This document shows positions 44,760 to 56,564 of a stretch of 64,000 nt of DNA, piece after piece. Below the pieces are notes generated by a model. That model was not told the origin of the DNA. It searched no databases and saw only the letters and a program-made list of their open reading frames with translations. The DNA is from Edaphochlamys debaryana (lineage: Eukaryota > Chlorophyta > Chlorophyceae > Chlamydomonadales), in NCBI GenBank assembly GCA_016858145.1, contig JAEHOE010000012.1, positions 1,116,001-1,180,000 on the forward strand, in the 5' to 3' direction. The stretch's first letter is position 1; each line of letters begins with the position of its first letter. The position numbers were made by a program, and so were the translations under genes.

Positions 44760-47700
44760 CTAGTTTGCACCGCTCGCCTCTCCGTTGGCCGACCGCGAGA
44801 CGAGGCTGGGGCTGTCCCCGCTCGCCGAGCCCGAGCCCGACCCCAGCGACCCCCCAGCGCTGTCCAGGTCCCCGCTCCGAAACCGCGCCGCAACGTTCGC
44901 GTGCTCGGCTGGGGGCACGCCGCCCTGCTCGCCCGCCGCCCCTGGGCCCGCCCCGGGCGCACCGCCCGACGACGACCGCTCGTCTGCCCGGCCCGCGCTG
45001 CGACTGCGGTGCCCGGGCGAGCGGGCGTGCGAGCGGCTGCCGCCCGCTGCGCCGCCCCCGTTGGAGGTGGAGGGCGAGGGCGTGACCAGCTGCCCGGTGG
45101 TGGGGTCGTAGTCGGCGATGTCGATGGGCTTCATCACGTCCTTCTCGCCCAGCTTCAGGTTTCGCTCCACCTGGTGAGTCGGGTGGTCGGGTGGTCGGTG
45201 GTGTTCAGTTCAAGAGAGAAGTACAGGAGGGGACGGATGGCGTGTGGAAAGGTGAAGAGACTCTGGCGGGTGAACGAACGAAGGGCAGGCTCTGGCAGGT
45301 CAGGTGTGCCCCCGCTCGCGGGACCGGTCCCCTTTACCGCACCTTGTGCTCTTCGAGGTACCTCCTTGCGTAGTCGACGTGGACAAACGCCCGCTCCACG
45401 CTGTCGATGGCCTCGATCTGGGTTGCCATGAGTTCAGGAATGACTTGTCAAGGAACGGCTCTTCAGACGCGAACATGTAGCGGCATTGAAGCGCAGCTGC
45501 CTCCGGATGCGCCTGCCCTGCCCCCTCCCCCTCCCCCCGCTTCCCCCCACCTTGTGCTGCAGCGCCAGTGCGATGTCGTGTGACTCCTTGACGCTCATCT
45601 CCGCGGGCAGCAGCACCTCCACCTCCACCACCATGTGCGAGCCGTGGTGGTACGCGGTCACGCGGTCCAGCTGGGGAAGGGGGGCGAACAGCGGAGGAAG
45701 CAAGCATGGAAGCAGGTGATAAGGCAGTTGCGGCTCCACGTGTCACACATGCTACGCGAGCTGGGCCGGACGAGGCTGCCTTCATTGGGCCTTCCATGCA
45801 CGGCATGCGTGGCTCCCAGCACGGCTCGCAGCGCACGAAAAGGCGCCCAGCACGCGACGATGCGGCCCCCACCTGCATGTAGGCATGGTGCGTGGTGGTG
45901 ACGGCCGACACCTCCTCCACCAGCTCGTCGGGTGCGGCCAGGCCAATCATCTTCTGGGCCTGCTCGCAGGACACAGCGTTTGGGCAGGCAGCGGGCAGAG
46001 ACCGGTCAGGCGGGCTGGCGCCAAGGACACGGCTGCGCAGAGCCCTGGCCCGCGTGCGGACCAGGGCCCAAGCAGGGGGGGTGAACTGCAGGCAGCAAGC
46101 CAGAGGAGAGGACCGCAGAGCGGTGCGCACCTGCTCCCAGCAGATGCCGATCCAGCTCTTGATGATGAGCAGTGAGAACAGAATGGCAACCACCGGGTCC
46201 TGGGGAGGAAGTTGACGGGATGCCCATGTTCATGTCCGTTGCATAGCCTGGCACTACGTCTGCCCGCTAACCCGTCAGGTCCGTTGCTTAGCCGGTTCCC
46301 CAGCCCGCCAGCCAGATAAACAGGTCCAATGCGAAGGCGTGAAACCCCCAGTAAGCTCGCTCTCACTCACCGCCCACCAGTACTTGGGCAGGTAGCCCGC
46401 GATGGCAGCACCCGCTACCGCCGCCACGTTTGACTGTACGTCGTTGAGGTGGTCCTCCGACAGCGCCACCTGCGGAGCGGACAGCAGGCAAGGGAGGCGT
46501 TACGCCTTTGTGCCAAGGCCCTGTACAGGCCACAGGCTTTCCCGACCACAGCCCGGACAGACAAGCTTTCCTGCCTCTCGTCATCGCGCTCCCCAGCGCA
46601 CCCTGCCACCAGCCTTCACCTTGGAACCCGGCTGCCTGCTCTCACCAGCCCCGCATCCAGCACCTCACGCCCACCCCGTACAGCCCGCCCCACCATGATG
46701 GGGTTCTTCCGCAGTACGCGGCAGTACACGTACAGCAGCAGCTTGAACAGCGTGGCGCCGCCGAGGACGCCGAACAGTACGGCGTCGACCTGCAGGTCCG
46801 GCGGGTTGCCTGCGGGACGCGCAACGGGCCAGGCACGGGCATCAGCCATAGTACAGACAGCGGCGGCGGTTACCGCAGGCACCACCTAGCAGGCCTCCAC
46901 CGTGCAGCTGCCACAGCGCTGTGAGAGGGACCCTGCCGCTGCAGCCTCGCGCAGCGAGCGGGCTGTTGTGGCATAGCCGCCCCCACAGCAACCCTCCTCC
47001 GAGCGCCCTTCGCTCGCATGCTGAGGCGTGGAGGCTGTCACCGTGGCCCAGTGCTGCGCCTGGGTCTGCTCACCGTGGAACCCGTTCCACAGCGCCTCCA
47101 CGGCCTCCCGCAGCACCATGGAGGTGGACACAAACATGATGCAGGCACACGCCATGACAGACAGCTCCGACAGCCTGCGAGGGTGCGCAGGAGGAGGTCC
47201 GAGGCAGAGCCCTGGGAGCGCTGCAATGCTGGGGCATCGCTGGAGCTTGCAAGGCCGGAAGGATATGGGCACGGAGGGCGCGTGGCAGCAGCGACGGGCG
47301 CCTACCGAGTGCGGCCGATGGGGAAGCGCTGGTCGAAGCTGCGGGCAAAGGAGCAAGGGAGGATTGAATCAGGCAAGAAGGGCGAGGAGGGAGTCGAGAG
47401 CGGGAAGGGCGAGGCATGCCTCAGGCGGGCGGAGGCTACAGGCGTTCAAATGCCCTGGCCCATGCCACGCATGCCGGCGGCCCCGTCCCTAAGAAGCCTC
47501 GGTTTGAGAAACCTGAGCGCCCCCACCCCCGCCCGGCTTCTCACCGTGCCACTTGGTACTCGGCCGTTGCCAGCACTGCCTGACTCAGCAGGTCTACCAA
47601 GCTGCGGGTGTGGAGGCAAACGGGGAAGGTTGCAGTTCCTTCAGCCCCAGCCCTAGCCCCTCGCCCTAGCCCCAGCACCTCGCTTCAACCCTCGCGCTAC

Positions 47701-48478
47701 CCCTCGCCCGCTGGTACTAGGTCCACGGCACTGTAGTACTCCCACGTGTGCGCCAACGTTGGGACTTTTAGCCGCGCAGAGAAGCCCTGTCCTTTTACCC
47801 AGGCCAGGCTCCAGGAACATTGGACAGCTATTAGACCCCGGACCCCACCTGTCCACGGCAGATGCTAGCACAGCGTAGGAGCCGGACAGGAGGAACACGG
47901 CCGTCTTCGAGACCAGAAGCAGGCAGTTGACCACCCAGGACGCGCGGATGCCTGCAGTTGGGCCGGCGGGGTGCGCTCAGGCAGGGAGTCACGACAGCGT
48001 TGACGAGCTGTCGGGGGCTGGCGGGCTCAGGACCCAGCCGACGGTCGAGGTTGACTTGTGTCGCACACGAGCGTGCATCACCCCAGCCTACCCTGCTCAT
48101 GTTGACATGACCAGGAAGGACACCTGAGCCGAAGGGCTCCCGACCCAACAGCGCCATGCCCGCATCCGCATGCATAGCTGCATGGCGTTGGCACGCTGTG
48201 CTCATCTTGTCCCTCTTGCTGCGTGTGCCCCGTAGGTACTCACCTATGCGCACACGGTGCGAGAAGGCCTCCACGTCGCGTGCCCGGTCCGCTTGTGCCG
48301 CGACTTGTTCAGCGACGTGCGAGGCTCCATCCCCCAGCAGCGGAGTCGTCGCTGACTCCAAGTCATCGTAGGAGAGCCGGCTGGTGCGGGCGTAGGCGCT
48401 TTGCGAACGCGTAAAGTCAGCGGCCTCGTGCAAATCGGCTGTGCTCCCTAAGATGACCTCACGAGCCAATTGCGACAT
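44760..48478 (-). CDS. MTP: Cation diffusion facilitator, Mn-type (MTP family), copy B
   Basis: Exons (minus): 48478-48244, 47951-47849, 47601-47545, 47338-47306, 47174-47074, 46809-46694, 46469-46371, 46199-46131, 45959-45873, 45670-45551, 45417-45343, 45170-44760; phases agree, 501 aa. The signatures match copy A: D112-S-L-V-D116 in TM2 and D221-H-L-N-D225 in TM5, giving Mn specificity by family rule. Exons 3-11 have the same lengths as in copy A (57, 33, 101, 116, 99, 69, 87, 120, 75 nt), and several introns are still alignable. Differences sit at the ends. The N-terminus starts [23 protein letters not shown], with intron 1 placed about 40 nt earlier relative to the protein. The C-terminus has an extra ~60 aa Ser/Gly-rich tail. 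A partial third copy of its 5' end lies at 51672-51950. Confidence 0.93.
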
Positions 48479-50069
48479 TTGTACTTGGGACAGCGGTCGC
48501 GAGCGCGCTCGGCGTGCCTTGGCCCTAGCGGCCTACGCGTGCATGCGGGCTCAGGTCCTGCGCAGAAACGCCGGGGCCTTGGACTATAGGTGTCTGCGCT
48601 GTGTGAAGAGCGGGCTGGACCGGCAAGGAGGGCGAAAGCGAACATGCCGGCGCGCCCGGTTACGGCAGCGCGTGTCTTGCCGTGAACGGCGGCCGCCCTT
48701 CCGAGTGAGGCAAGAAGTTCAAACCCCCAAGGGAAACCCGCTGCATGCCTCTCGCACAGCTTCGCCCGGCCAAGCGTACACGTAGCCATTGAGGAGTGGC
48801 GTTGGACTGCGGCTGAAGAGCGCTTTTCACCTGCTTTTCAACCCCCCCAGCTACTACTACCCTCCTCCTTCCTTCTCTTCACACGAGCGGTGTCCGTGTA
48901 GATAAGACCGGGCAGCTAAGTCTGTGCCGAGGGGTGCGAGTCCCCCGACAACCTGCTATCAAGGCGTTAAAGCTCGGTTGGATTATAGTGCGCCCACGGT
49001 TACCACGGGGAATGGGTCGCGTAGCAGATGGGTGAGGGGCTCAGCCCTTTTCCGCCCCCATGGGGGCGCCCCGCTTGTCAACCCCTTCACCGCTGCCTGC
49101 AAGGGCGACTGAGGGCGACCAGCCGTGTGGTCCCACCACTGCGCACTCCTTCCGGACGGACCATCTCTTGGTAGTACAATGCGAGAACAATGGGGGTACA
49201 CAGCCAAGGTGGTAGGGTGAGTTGTCCATCAACGGACATCGTCTCTACCAAACTGGCCCGCTCTTCAGGTTCCCCAGGGCGAAGGTTCCTTCCCGGCTTG
49301 CCCTGACTTCCCCGCTCCTCACGAAACGGCCCCTTCCTGCGCAATACGTTCATACCGGAGGTCCAGACGCAACTTCAAACATGAAAGACAAACATAGGGG
49401 AAAGAATGGCGGTGCACGCTGTGGCTGTATCAACATTCTCCACACGACTGCAACCACACGCACGCACTGGCACGCCACTGCGGTGACAGACGACCACCGA
49501 GAGGCTAGACAGAAGCCCTGTCTTCAGCAACACAATGAAAGCAAAGACACAACACGTATCGTACACATAAGCCGGCTACAGCACGCATCAAAGAACGCAT
49601 CCTGCGGTTTCCCCTCACCTCCCCTGCTGCCCCACTCACCGAGCGTTGCGCTTGTCTAGTGCTTGACAAAGACAGCTCCACGCCTGTGCACGCCCATGGA
49701 CTTTGAAAGCTGGACTTCTACCAACCACGCAGCCCGTAAGGACAGCTATGAAACTGGCACGCACCCCCTAGAAACCAGCGCTTCGCTCCCACACATCCAG
49801 AAGCTCCCTCTCGTCAGCTCGCCCGCTGGGCGCCCCGGCCTGCTACGACGCCTCGCCCCTCCACCGCCCCGACTGTCCAACCACTCCAAAGCCCACTCAA
49901 GGGCAGCAGGGCCGTCCCCACGCCTCCAGTTCCGGTCAGTACCAGTCCCTCCTCTCGTTGCTGTCGGGCACCTCCTCTCATCTTGCCCTTCCGCTCGCGC
50001 CTCCACGACGGGCCGCAATCCCCTGCCCCAGCCTCCTCGATGCGCAGATTGAGGGCTCCTCGTAGCTCA
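48479..50069. other. Gap between MTP copy B and FolD
   Basis: 5' UTR and promoter of MTP copy B (the first ~130 bp are duplicated in FolD intron 5) and the FolD 3' UTR. No coding exon supported. Confidence 0.45.
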
Positions 50070-53000
50070 TCACCAGGTCTCCAGGCCCGCTCTGCAGTCC
50101 AACAAGGAGACGGGCCGCACCGGGGCATGGAGGGGGTTCAGAGGGCGAATGTGGGTGGGAGCGGACGGAGTTGCTCTGCAGTGTCAAGGCCCTGCCCCAG
50201 CTCGCTCGCCCTGCACGCACCGGTAGCGAGCCGCCTTGATGGTGTTGTGGAGCACAGCAGCAATAGTCATGGGGCCCACGCCGCCGGGTACGGTCGTGAT
50301 GGCGCCAGCGACCTTACAGCGGGAGGGTTTGAACAAAGTGGGCGCACAGTGGCGGAAACCGCAAGGGCTGTCAGGGGCGCAGCCCGCTGGCTGCCCAGCA
50401 ACCCAAGCCCCACGCCGCTGCCCCCACCTGAGACACCTCATCGAAGGCCACGTCGCCGACCACCTGGAACGTGACGTTACGGTTGTACGGCGCCGCCACC
50501 ACATGGCACAGATCGCTGCCGCCGCCGCTGCCGCCGCCGCCGCCGGCGTCGTTGCAGTCCTCCTGCACCGCCGCCGCCGTGGCGGCTGCGATGCTGCTGG
50601 CCATGCCTGCATCGCCGCCGTCAGCTGACGTCACTGCCGTACCGCGGCTGATGGTGGTTGACCGGTTGTCGTCGTCAGCGTCACCGCAGCACGCGTCCTC
50701 GCCAACCGCCACGGAGGCGGGGCTGCTCTGGGCCGTACCCCCGGACGGTTGGGGCGGGGCGCGCTGACCGTTGCGATTGTAGCTGCCGTTAGGGCCGTTG
50801 GAACCGTTGTTACCGGATGTCCTACGTGGCACAGTTGAGATGACGTTGATGCCCACGTCAATGACTACGGCGCCCGGCCGCACCCAATCACGACGGACCA
50901 GCTCCGGATGCCTGCATGAAGTAGGGGCCCAGGGCGACGACCATCAGCATTTGGGTTTGGAGTAAGGGACGGGGGTGTCTGACGATGATAAGCTTCCGGG
51001 TAGTCATGCAAATACCGGTATTAAGGCTGGCACGTAAGCCGGAGGATCGCCAAGCGAGTGAAAGCTGGCAGGGTGCGGCACCCACCCGACGGCCACCACC
51101 AGGATGTCGGCGGATCTGGTCAGGTCCGGCAGTTGGTACGACTGGAAGGAGTCGTACGCAGCGGCCCGCGCGGCCGCCGCCGCCACCGCCGCATCGTAGG
51201 CGGCGCCGGCGTCATCGGCCCCGCGGGGCGGGGGCGGAGCCAGCGGGGGTGGCGGAGACGGCCCCGGCAGGTGCGGCAGGCACACGGCCGCCGCTGCGCG
51301 CTTGCGCTGCACCTGCTCCTGGTCCTCGAACCACCTGGGGAGGAAGGCACGAGCAGCCTTCGGTCACATTCCTTTTGGGGCGTCAAGACCCAAACCCTCA
51401 CAGCAAGCACATCCCGATTGCAGACACATGGCCCGAGAGACACACTCAACAGCCGCAGCGGGCTCCGCTGATGCTGGAGTCCCCCTCGCCCCCGGGCCAC
51501 CCACTCTCGGTAGCTGCGGCGGTGGCAGATGGTCACGGCCGCCGCGCCCCTGTCCCTCAGCATGGCCGCCAGGGGGGTGCCCACGATGTTGGAGTCCCCC
51601 AGCACCACGCAGTTCTTGCCCTGGGGAGGGGGGAGGAGGAGGGCGACACAGATCATTATTTGAGGGGGAAAGCAGCAGCGAAGTTATCGCTGACACCAAG
51701 TCGTCGTAGGAGAGCCGGCTGGTGCGGGCGTCGGCGCTTTGCGAACGCGTGAAGTCAGCGGCCTCATTTATATCAGCTGTGCTGCCTAGGATAACCTCAC
51801 GAGCCAATTGCGACATTTGCACTTGGGATAGCGGTCGGGGGCGCGCTCGGCGTGCCTTGGCCCTAGCGGCCTACGCGTGCATGCGGGCTCAGCTCCCGAG
51901 CAGAAACGCCGGGGCCTTGGACAATAGGTGTGTGCGCTGTGTGAAGAGTGCGCGCGCGTACGCCGTGCTGCCTACTCGGACTGCCATGCCACCGGGAGGC
52001 AGGCTGCGTTGGGCCCGGCGCAAGGCCTCCGCTCCGCGGCCTGACCTGATCCCCCACGGGTCCCTGCCGAGCCCGCCCCACCTGCACGTCCACCCCGCTG
52101 CGCCTCAGCAGCTCGATGCAGCCCAGGGGGGTGGCGGGCACCAGCCGCACGCCCCGGCCCCGCATCAGCATGCGCCTGGGGAGTCAGGGTGTCCGTGGCA
52201 GGGCAGGGCGCGGCTGAGACCAGGCTGCCAAAACAGGGCCGAGGCTCTGTGCGGCCGACAAGACACATCTGGATGACGACATCAACGCCTACCACCCGCC
52301 CTCTCTCCCTCCCGCCCGCCCTCCTGGCCTCCCAAGCCGCCGCGCTCACCCCATGTTGAGCGGGTGGAAGCCGTCCACGTCCTTCCGAGGGTCCAACACC
52401 TCCATGACTGCCTCCTCGCTGCGAGCAGGGAGCACCCACCGGTCGGCGCGTGTGAGCGGACCCAGCCACCAAGCACGCCCTCTCCTAGGGCAGCTGCGGC
52501 CGTCCTGAAGCCCGGCTACGGCCACGGTAGGTCCACACAGCGACTGAGCTGGGCCGTTAGCCCAGTCCCACGTGCGCCCCAACCGCTGCCAGCCGGCAAC
52601 CTTCATTGCTCCTTCGCAGGCGCTTCCTGCGTGACCCCTCCCGCAAGATGTACCGGTAACAGCGATGGCACCCAAGCCGCACCTGAGGTGGCGGGGCAGG
52701 GGCAGCTGGATGAGCACTCCATCCACCCGCTGGTCGGCGCAGGCGTGGGCCAGGGCCGCCTCCAGCTGCGCCTGGGACACAGACTCGGGCAGGTGGTGCA
52801 CGTCTGGGGAGGGAGGGGAGACGGTGTGGGGAGGAGGTGGTGGTGGGTGGGGTGCAGTGCGGGGTGGTGGAGGTGGGATTGCGGGTAGGCTGCAGCGTTT
52901 GGAGGAGCGAAGGAGAGGCGTGTTGCGAGTTGCATTAGGGTTGCGGCTGCTCAGGCCCTGCCGCTGGCGTTCTCGACCCCTCTCACAGGTGTTCATGCCG

Positions 53001-53634
53001 GCCTGGTGTGACGGAGAGGCGCCGGAGGGCGGTGTAGGGGGCAGAGAAAGAGAAGTGTGAGAAGTGATGCAGTAGGGTGGGACGCCATGGTGGGACGCTA
53101 TGGGGAGCACGTGGCCGGTCATCCGCTGGCCGGAAAGCCCGGACGGCAGCCCGCGCCGGGATACACCGCACCGCGTGGCCCACAACCCCCCGCTGGCCGG
53201 CACGGGCTGTGCACCCTTGCTCTGACCCACTCCACCTTCTGACATGCCTCCTGCTTTTTGTTCACATACAGCATGCTGTCGGGGCGACTTCCCACGAGCA
53301 CGACACCCAGCCCTGGAGGTCTGCCGAGCAGCTCCGTCAGGCGCCGCACGTCTGCCACCAGCTCCCGCTCCCAAGCCGCTGCGACTGCTCTCCCATCCAG
53401 CACGATGGCTCTCGTGGCCCCAGCGCTGGGGGCGGCAGAGCCGGCGACTGGGGTGGAGCCCAGCGACGATGACGGTGACGGTGAGGCTTCCGCTGCTGCC
53501 GCCGAACACGAAGTCGTAACAAGGGAGCACGCTAGGGCACGCAGCCGTGGGCAGAAGAGACGCTGTTCGGCGGCGCTGTTCGAAAGCTGCAGTTGCTTCA
53601 CGCCGATGAGCGCAGCTTTCGACGCTTGTCGCAT
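50070..53634 (-). CDS. FOLD: Bifunctional methylenetetrahydrofolate dehydrogenase/cyclohydrolase (FolD), organelle-type
   Basis: Exons (minus): 53634-53236, 53002-52987, 52803-52683, 52418-52350, 52175-52082, 51620-51505, 51334-51086, 50911-50428, 50312-50221, 50091-50070; phases agree, 553 aa. It interconverts 5,10-methylene-, methenyl- and 10-formyl-THF with NADP. Catalytic landmarks: Y123-VNK-K127 (YxxxK), [30 protein letters not shown] (Rossmann-site loop, usually GRSxIVG), DVGIN and [10 protein letters not shown]; the protein ends RAGLETW. The first ~75 aa ([15 protein letters not shown], then Ala/Ser-rich) look like an organelle transit peptide. It is much longer than the usual ~300 aa because of two insertions: ~60 aa, Pro/Ala-rich, before [10 protein letters not shown], and ~110 aa, Asn/Gly/Ser-rich, after DVGIN. 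Exon 2 is only 16 nt. Intron 5 holds an MTP gene fragment. The start lies 161 bp from the divergent PGP synthase. Confidence 0.92.
51672..51950 (-). pseudogene. MTP 5' fragment inside FolD intron 5
   Basis: About 280 bp matching 48338-48612, the 5' flank and first ~45 codons of MTP copy B, at roughly 90% identity by eye and in the same orientation. It still encodes [23 protein letters not shown] with an intact ATG, then runs into non-MTP sequence after about 45 codons. There are no further MTP exons, so it is a partial duplication. It lies wholly within the 461-bp intron 51621-52081 of FolD. Confidence 0.88.
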
Positions 53635-53795
53635 CGTGGTGGGTCTTTACATACTCTGACGTTCAAAGTTATTCGGGTAATGGGCTTGCCGACCAGCGAC
53701 TGAGCGAGAAATTTGCTGCCGGACAGAATTTCTCATCTCGGTACTCTGGACCTGCGCTGCAGCAGGTTGTGCATACTGCAGTTGACCACCATAGC
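53635..53795. promoter_or_regulatory. Compact divergent promoter, FolD / PGP synthase
   Basis: 161 bp between opposite start codons. Both 5' UTRs and both core promoters must fit here, so regulation is probably shared. Confidence 0.65.
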
Positions 53796-55451
53796 ATGCT
53801 CACCATGGCCTCCCTAGGCAAGGTCTGCACGCGGTTGTGCACACATTCCCGGCATGCGCAGCGAGCCCTCCTCGCAGCGCAGCCAGCTTGCTCCCGCGCA
53901 CCGGCATGGCAGGGCTTTCGACACAACGTCGCGTCTGCGCCTTGCGTAGCATATAGTGCCCAACCGGAGCGGCCCGCCCAGTCCAGCGAGGACCGGTCTG
54001 CAAGCGGAGCGCAGGCCTCGACCAGCGCAGCCCCAGCGACCTCCGACGCCAAGAACGTGGTCCTCACCATACCCACCATTCTCACGCTCGCGCGCGTGGC
54101 GGCCATACCCGTCTTGATCGCGGGTGGGGCCTACCTGGAGGGGGGGTGACGGGGCACCGCCAAGCCTCGGGGGACCCTTCCATCACCCCTCACCCACATG
54201 CCCTTGTTCGTGCCTCGCTCCTCCACACGACCCTTCTTACCTCGCAGCCTGGTACTGGACCTCTCCGTACTCTGCTGTAGCCAGCACGGCGGTGTTTGCG
54301 GTGGCATCCATCACGGACTGGCTGGACGGCTACCTGGCGCGGAAGATGGTGCGTCAACGGCCCCACTGCACCTAGCTGCGGGGGGCCCTGGCACCGACCC
54401 GCTTGTCCATACGACTTGACGGGCCTGCCAGCCTGCAGACCCAGTGACTGCATCACCCGAAACGCTCAGCATCTTCAGTATATGGGGAGGTCTGGAGACT
54501 GGAGACTGCTCCCCGCGCCTCCCTCCACGCTCCACCCCGCCCCGATCCCCCGCCTCTGCCCCCGCCCGGCTCCACACCCTGCTCCCCAGAACTCCTTCTC
54601 CGCCTTCGGTGCCTTCCTGGACCCCGTGGCCGACAAGCTCATGGTGGCAGCGGTGCTGGTGCTGCTGTGCACGCGGCCGCTGGCGGCGGGGCCCCTGGCG
54701 GGGAACGACTGGCTGGTGCCCGTGTGCACGCTGGGTGGGGCCGGGCGGGTGGGCAGGGGCTGACTTGTTAAAGTAGAGCTGGGCTCAGCTGGCAGATGGA
54801 GCGAAGGGAACAGGGCTTGGAGCAGAGGGCCGAGTGAAGGCTGATAACAGTCTGGGGCCCCGGCCTTGTTGTGCAGCGGTTGCGTTGCGTGCTGGCCTCG
54901 ACATCACCCGAGGCCGCTGAGGCTTAACCTTCTGCCCTGGCGGTGCCTTGCTTGTTCCCCCCGGCAGCCATCATCGGGCGCGAGATCACCATGTCGGCCC
55001 TGCGGGAGTGGGCGGCCACTGCGGGGCCCGAGGCGCGCCAGGCGGTGGCGGTGAACGCGTGGGGCAAGTGGAAGACGGCCAGCCAGGTGCGGAACCGGCT
55101 GGTGATGGTGTAACGGGTTCCGACTGGTCACCGTTGCTCACGGCATCGTGGAGGGCCTTGCTCAGGCTTGGGGCCCTGTCTCACGCTCCCTCGGCCTTCA
55201 GCCCCGCCTGCGTCCCTGGCCCCTAACCCTAATATGCCCCTAATATGCGACCCGATCCTATCTCATCTGGCCCCCAGATGGTCTCCCTGACGCTGCTGCT
55301 GCTGGTCAAGGACGGGGGCACGGGCGCGGCCGTGGACGCAGCGGCCGCGGCGGGGGCGGGGCTGCTGCTGGTGGCGTCCTGGCTGACGGTGCAGTCCCTG
55401 GCAATCTACGTCAAGGGGCTGTGGAGGTTCATGGCCACGGCCAAGCCCTGA
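53796..55451 (+). CDS. PGP1: Phosphatidylglycerophosphate synthase (CDP-alcohol phosphatidyltransferase)
   Basis: Exons 53796-54123, 54248-54348, 54590-54734, 54968-55086, 55278-55451; phases agree, 288 aa. It transfers glycerol-3-phosphate to CDP-diacylglycerol, the committed step to phosphatidylglycerol in plastids and mitochondria. The CDP-alcohol transferase signature is complete: D136-G137, A140-R141, G150, D154, D158 (DGYLAR, eight residues, G, three, D, three, D). Family landmarks are IPTILTLARVAAIPVLIA, DWLDGYLARKM, FLDPVADKLMVAAVLVLL and IIGREITMSALREWAA. The first ~80 aa (Arg/Ala/Ser-rich, few acids) are a likely transit peptide. In exon 1 the GTGGGG donor at 54124 gives VLIA-AWYWTSPYS, as in plant homologues; reading through gives a stop. 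A second ATG (53805) follows closely. Digits in the symbol are by analogy only. Confidence 0.93.
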
Positions 55452-56564
55452 GCCCGCGCATGCGCCGCGTGAGGCATGCGCCGACTGGCCTCTCAGCGGC
55501 CCGGAGTGGGAAGTGGAGCTGATGGGCAGAAGCGACTCCGGCCGGGGACCGCCGGCCGGAGCACAGCATGGCTTGGAGGGATCGCTGCAATGCGGAACCT
55601 CCTCTTAGGGTGCCATGGCAACAGTGCCGGATGGACGATGCTCGTTCCACACAGAATTGAGGGTTGAGGGCGAAGGATTCCGCGTCCGGCGCGGGGTCCA
55701 CCTGCACGTACCTGGGGGTCTTCTAGGTCGGGGAGCGTTGCTGTGGGCAGGGAAGCGGAACCTGGCCTGCGTTGTACAACCAGCCCTTGAGGGAGAGGCT
55801 TTCAAAGTAGGGTTCTCGGGCTGTGGTTATGCGTTTTAGCAGGGGTGCCCATTTCTGTGGTGGGCCCTTCATCCTCACGGGACTACGGGCGACACAGGGA
55901 GGGGCAACGCAAGCAGGGGGGTAGGGAATTGAAGGACGTTGGGGTGTGGTAAAGGAAGCCTCATTCTGCCGGATGGATAGTACCGGTATGCTTGATAACC
56001 GGACCGTTGCCGCGTGGCCCTCCCAGCGCGGGCGCGCGGCTGACCCTGGCTGACTGCTGGCGACTGCTGGTCGGCGAAGGCCTGCCGCACTGCTATTCGC
56101 TTTGAAACAACGACGGCCTCAAGGGCAGGACAATGGAGATGGGGACACCAGAAGTTGGCACACGTCGTAATGTCTGTGCATTACAGCACTCTCAGTGCCT
56201 GGGCATCAGGTCGTCGACCCAAGCCTATCACAGCGCCAGGCCTGGGACCCAGATCACGGGCGGGTAGATACCCATCGGAGCAGCCCTGCTGAGGCTGCCC
56301 GCACCTGCCGTCACCACGTCTAGAATACTCCAGAATTCAGTTGCTCACTTGCAGCGCTCAGCTCACAACGCTCCACCCATGTCATAGCATTCGCCCCGTC
56401 CGCCTCCCGCCCCTCCCCACCCCGTTCCTCATCCTGCTCACAGCCTGGCAAGTCTTCACGCAGCCCGACTCCTGCCCGGCCCGTGCCCTCCCCGTACACA
56501 CACGCTACTCCAGCCTCCGTCTATCCGCGCCCGCCCATCCCCGCCACAAGCCCCACGCCCCCGC
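55452..56564. other. Convergent 3' region, PGP synthase / MTN
   Basis: Two 3' UTRs; a minus-strand TGTAA for MTN at 56181-56185. No gene supported. Confidence 0.45.
56181..56185 (-). terminator. TGTAA polyadenylation signal, MTN
   Basis: TTACA on the plus strand, 380 nt beyond the MTN stop, between the convergent PGP synthase and MTN genes. Confidence 0.6.

Noticed and set aside
48900..48965. tRNA-like T-arm sequence (GGTGCGAGTCC)
   Set aside because: No acceptor stem, D-arm or anticodon arm could be folded around it.
54124..54150. PGP synthase exon 1 continuing to GAYLEGG and a stop
   Set aside because: That reading truncates the protein; the earlier GTGGGG donor restores the conserved AIPVLIA-AWYW helix and the frame.
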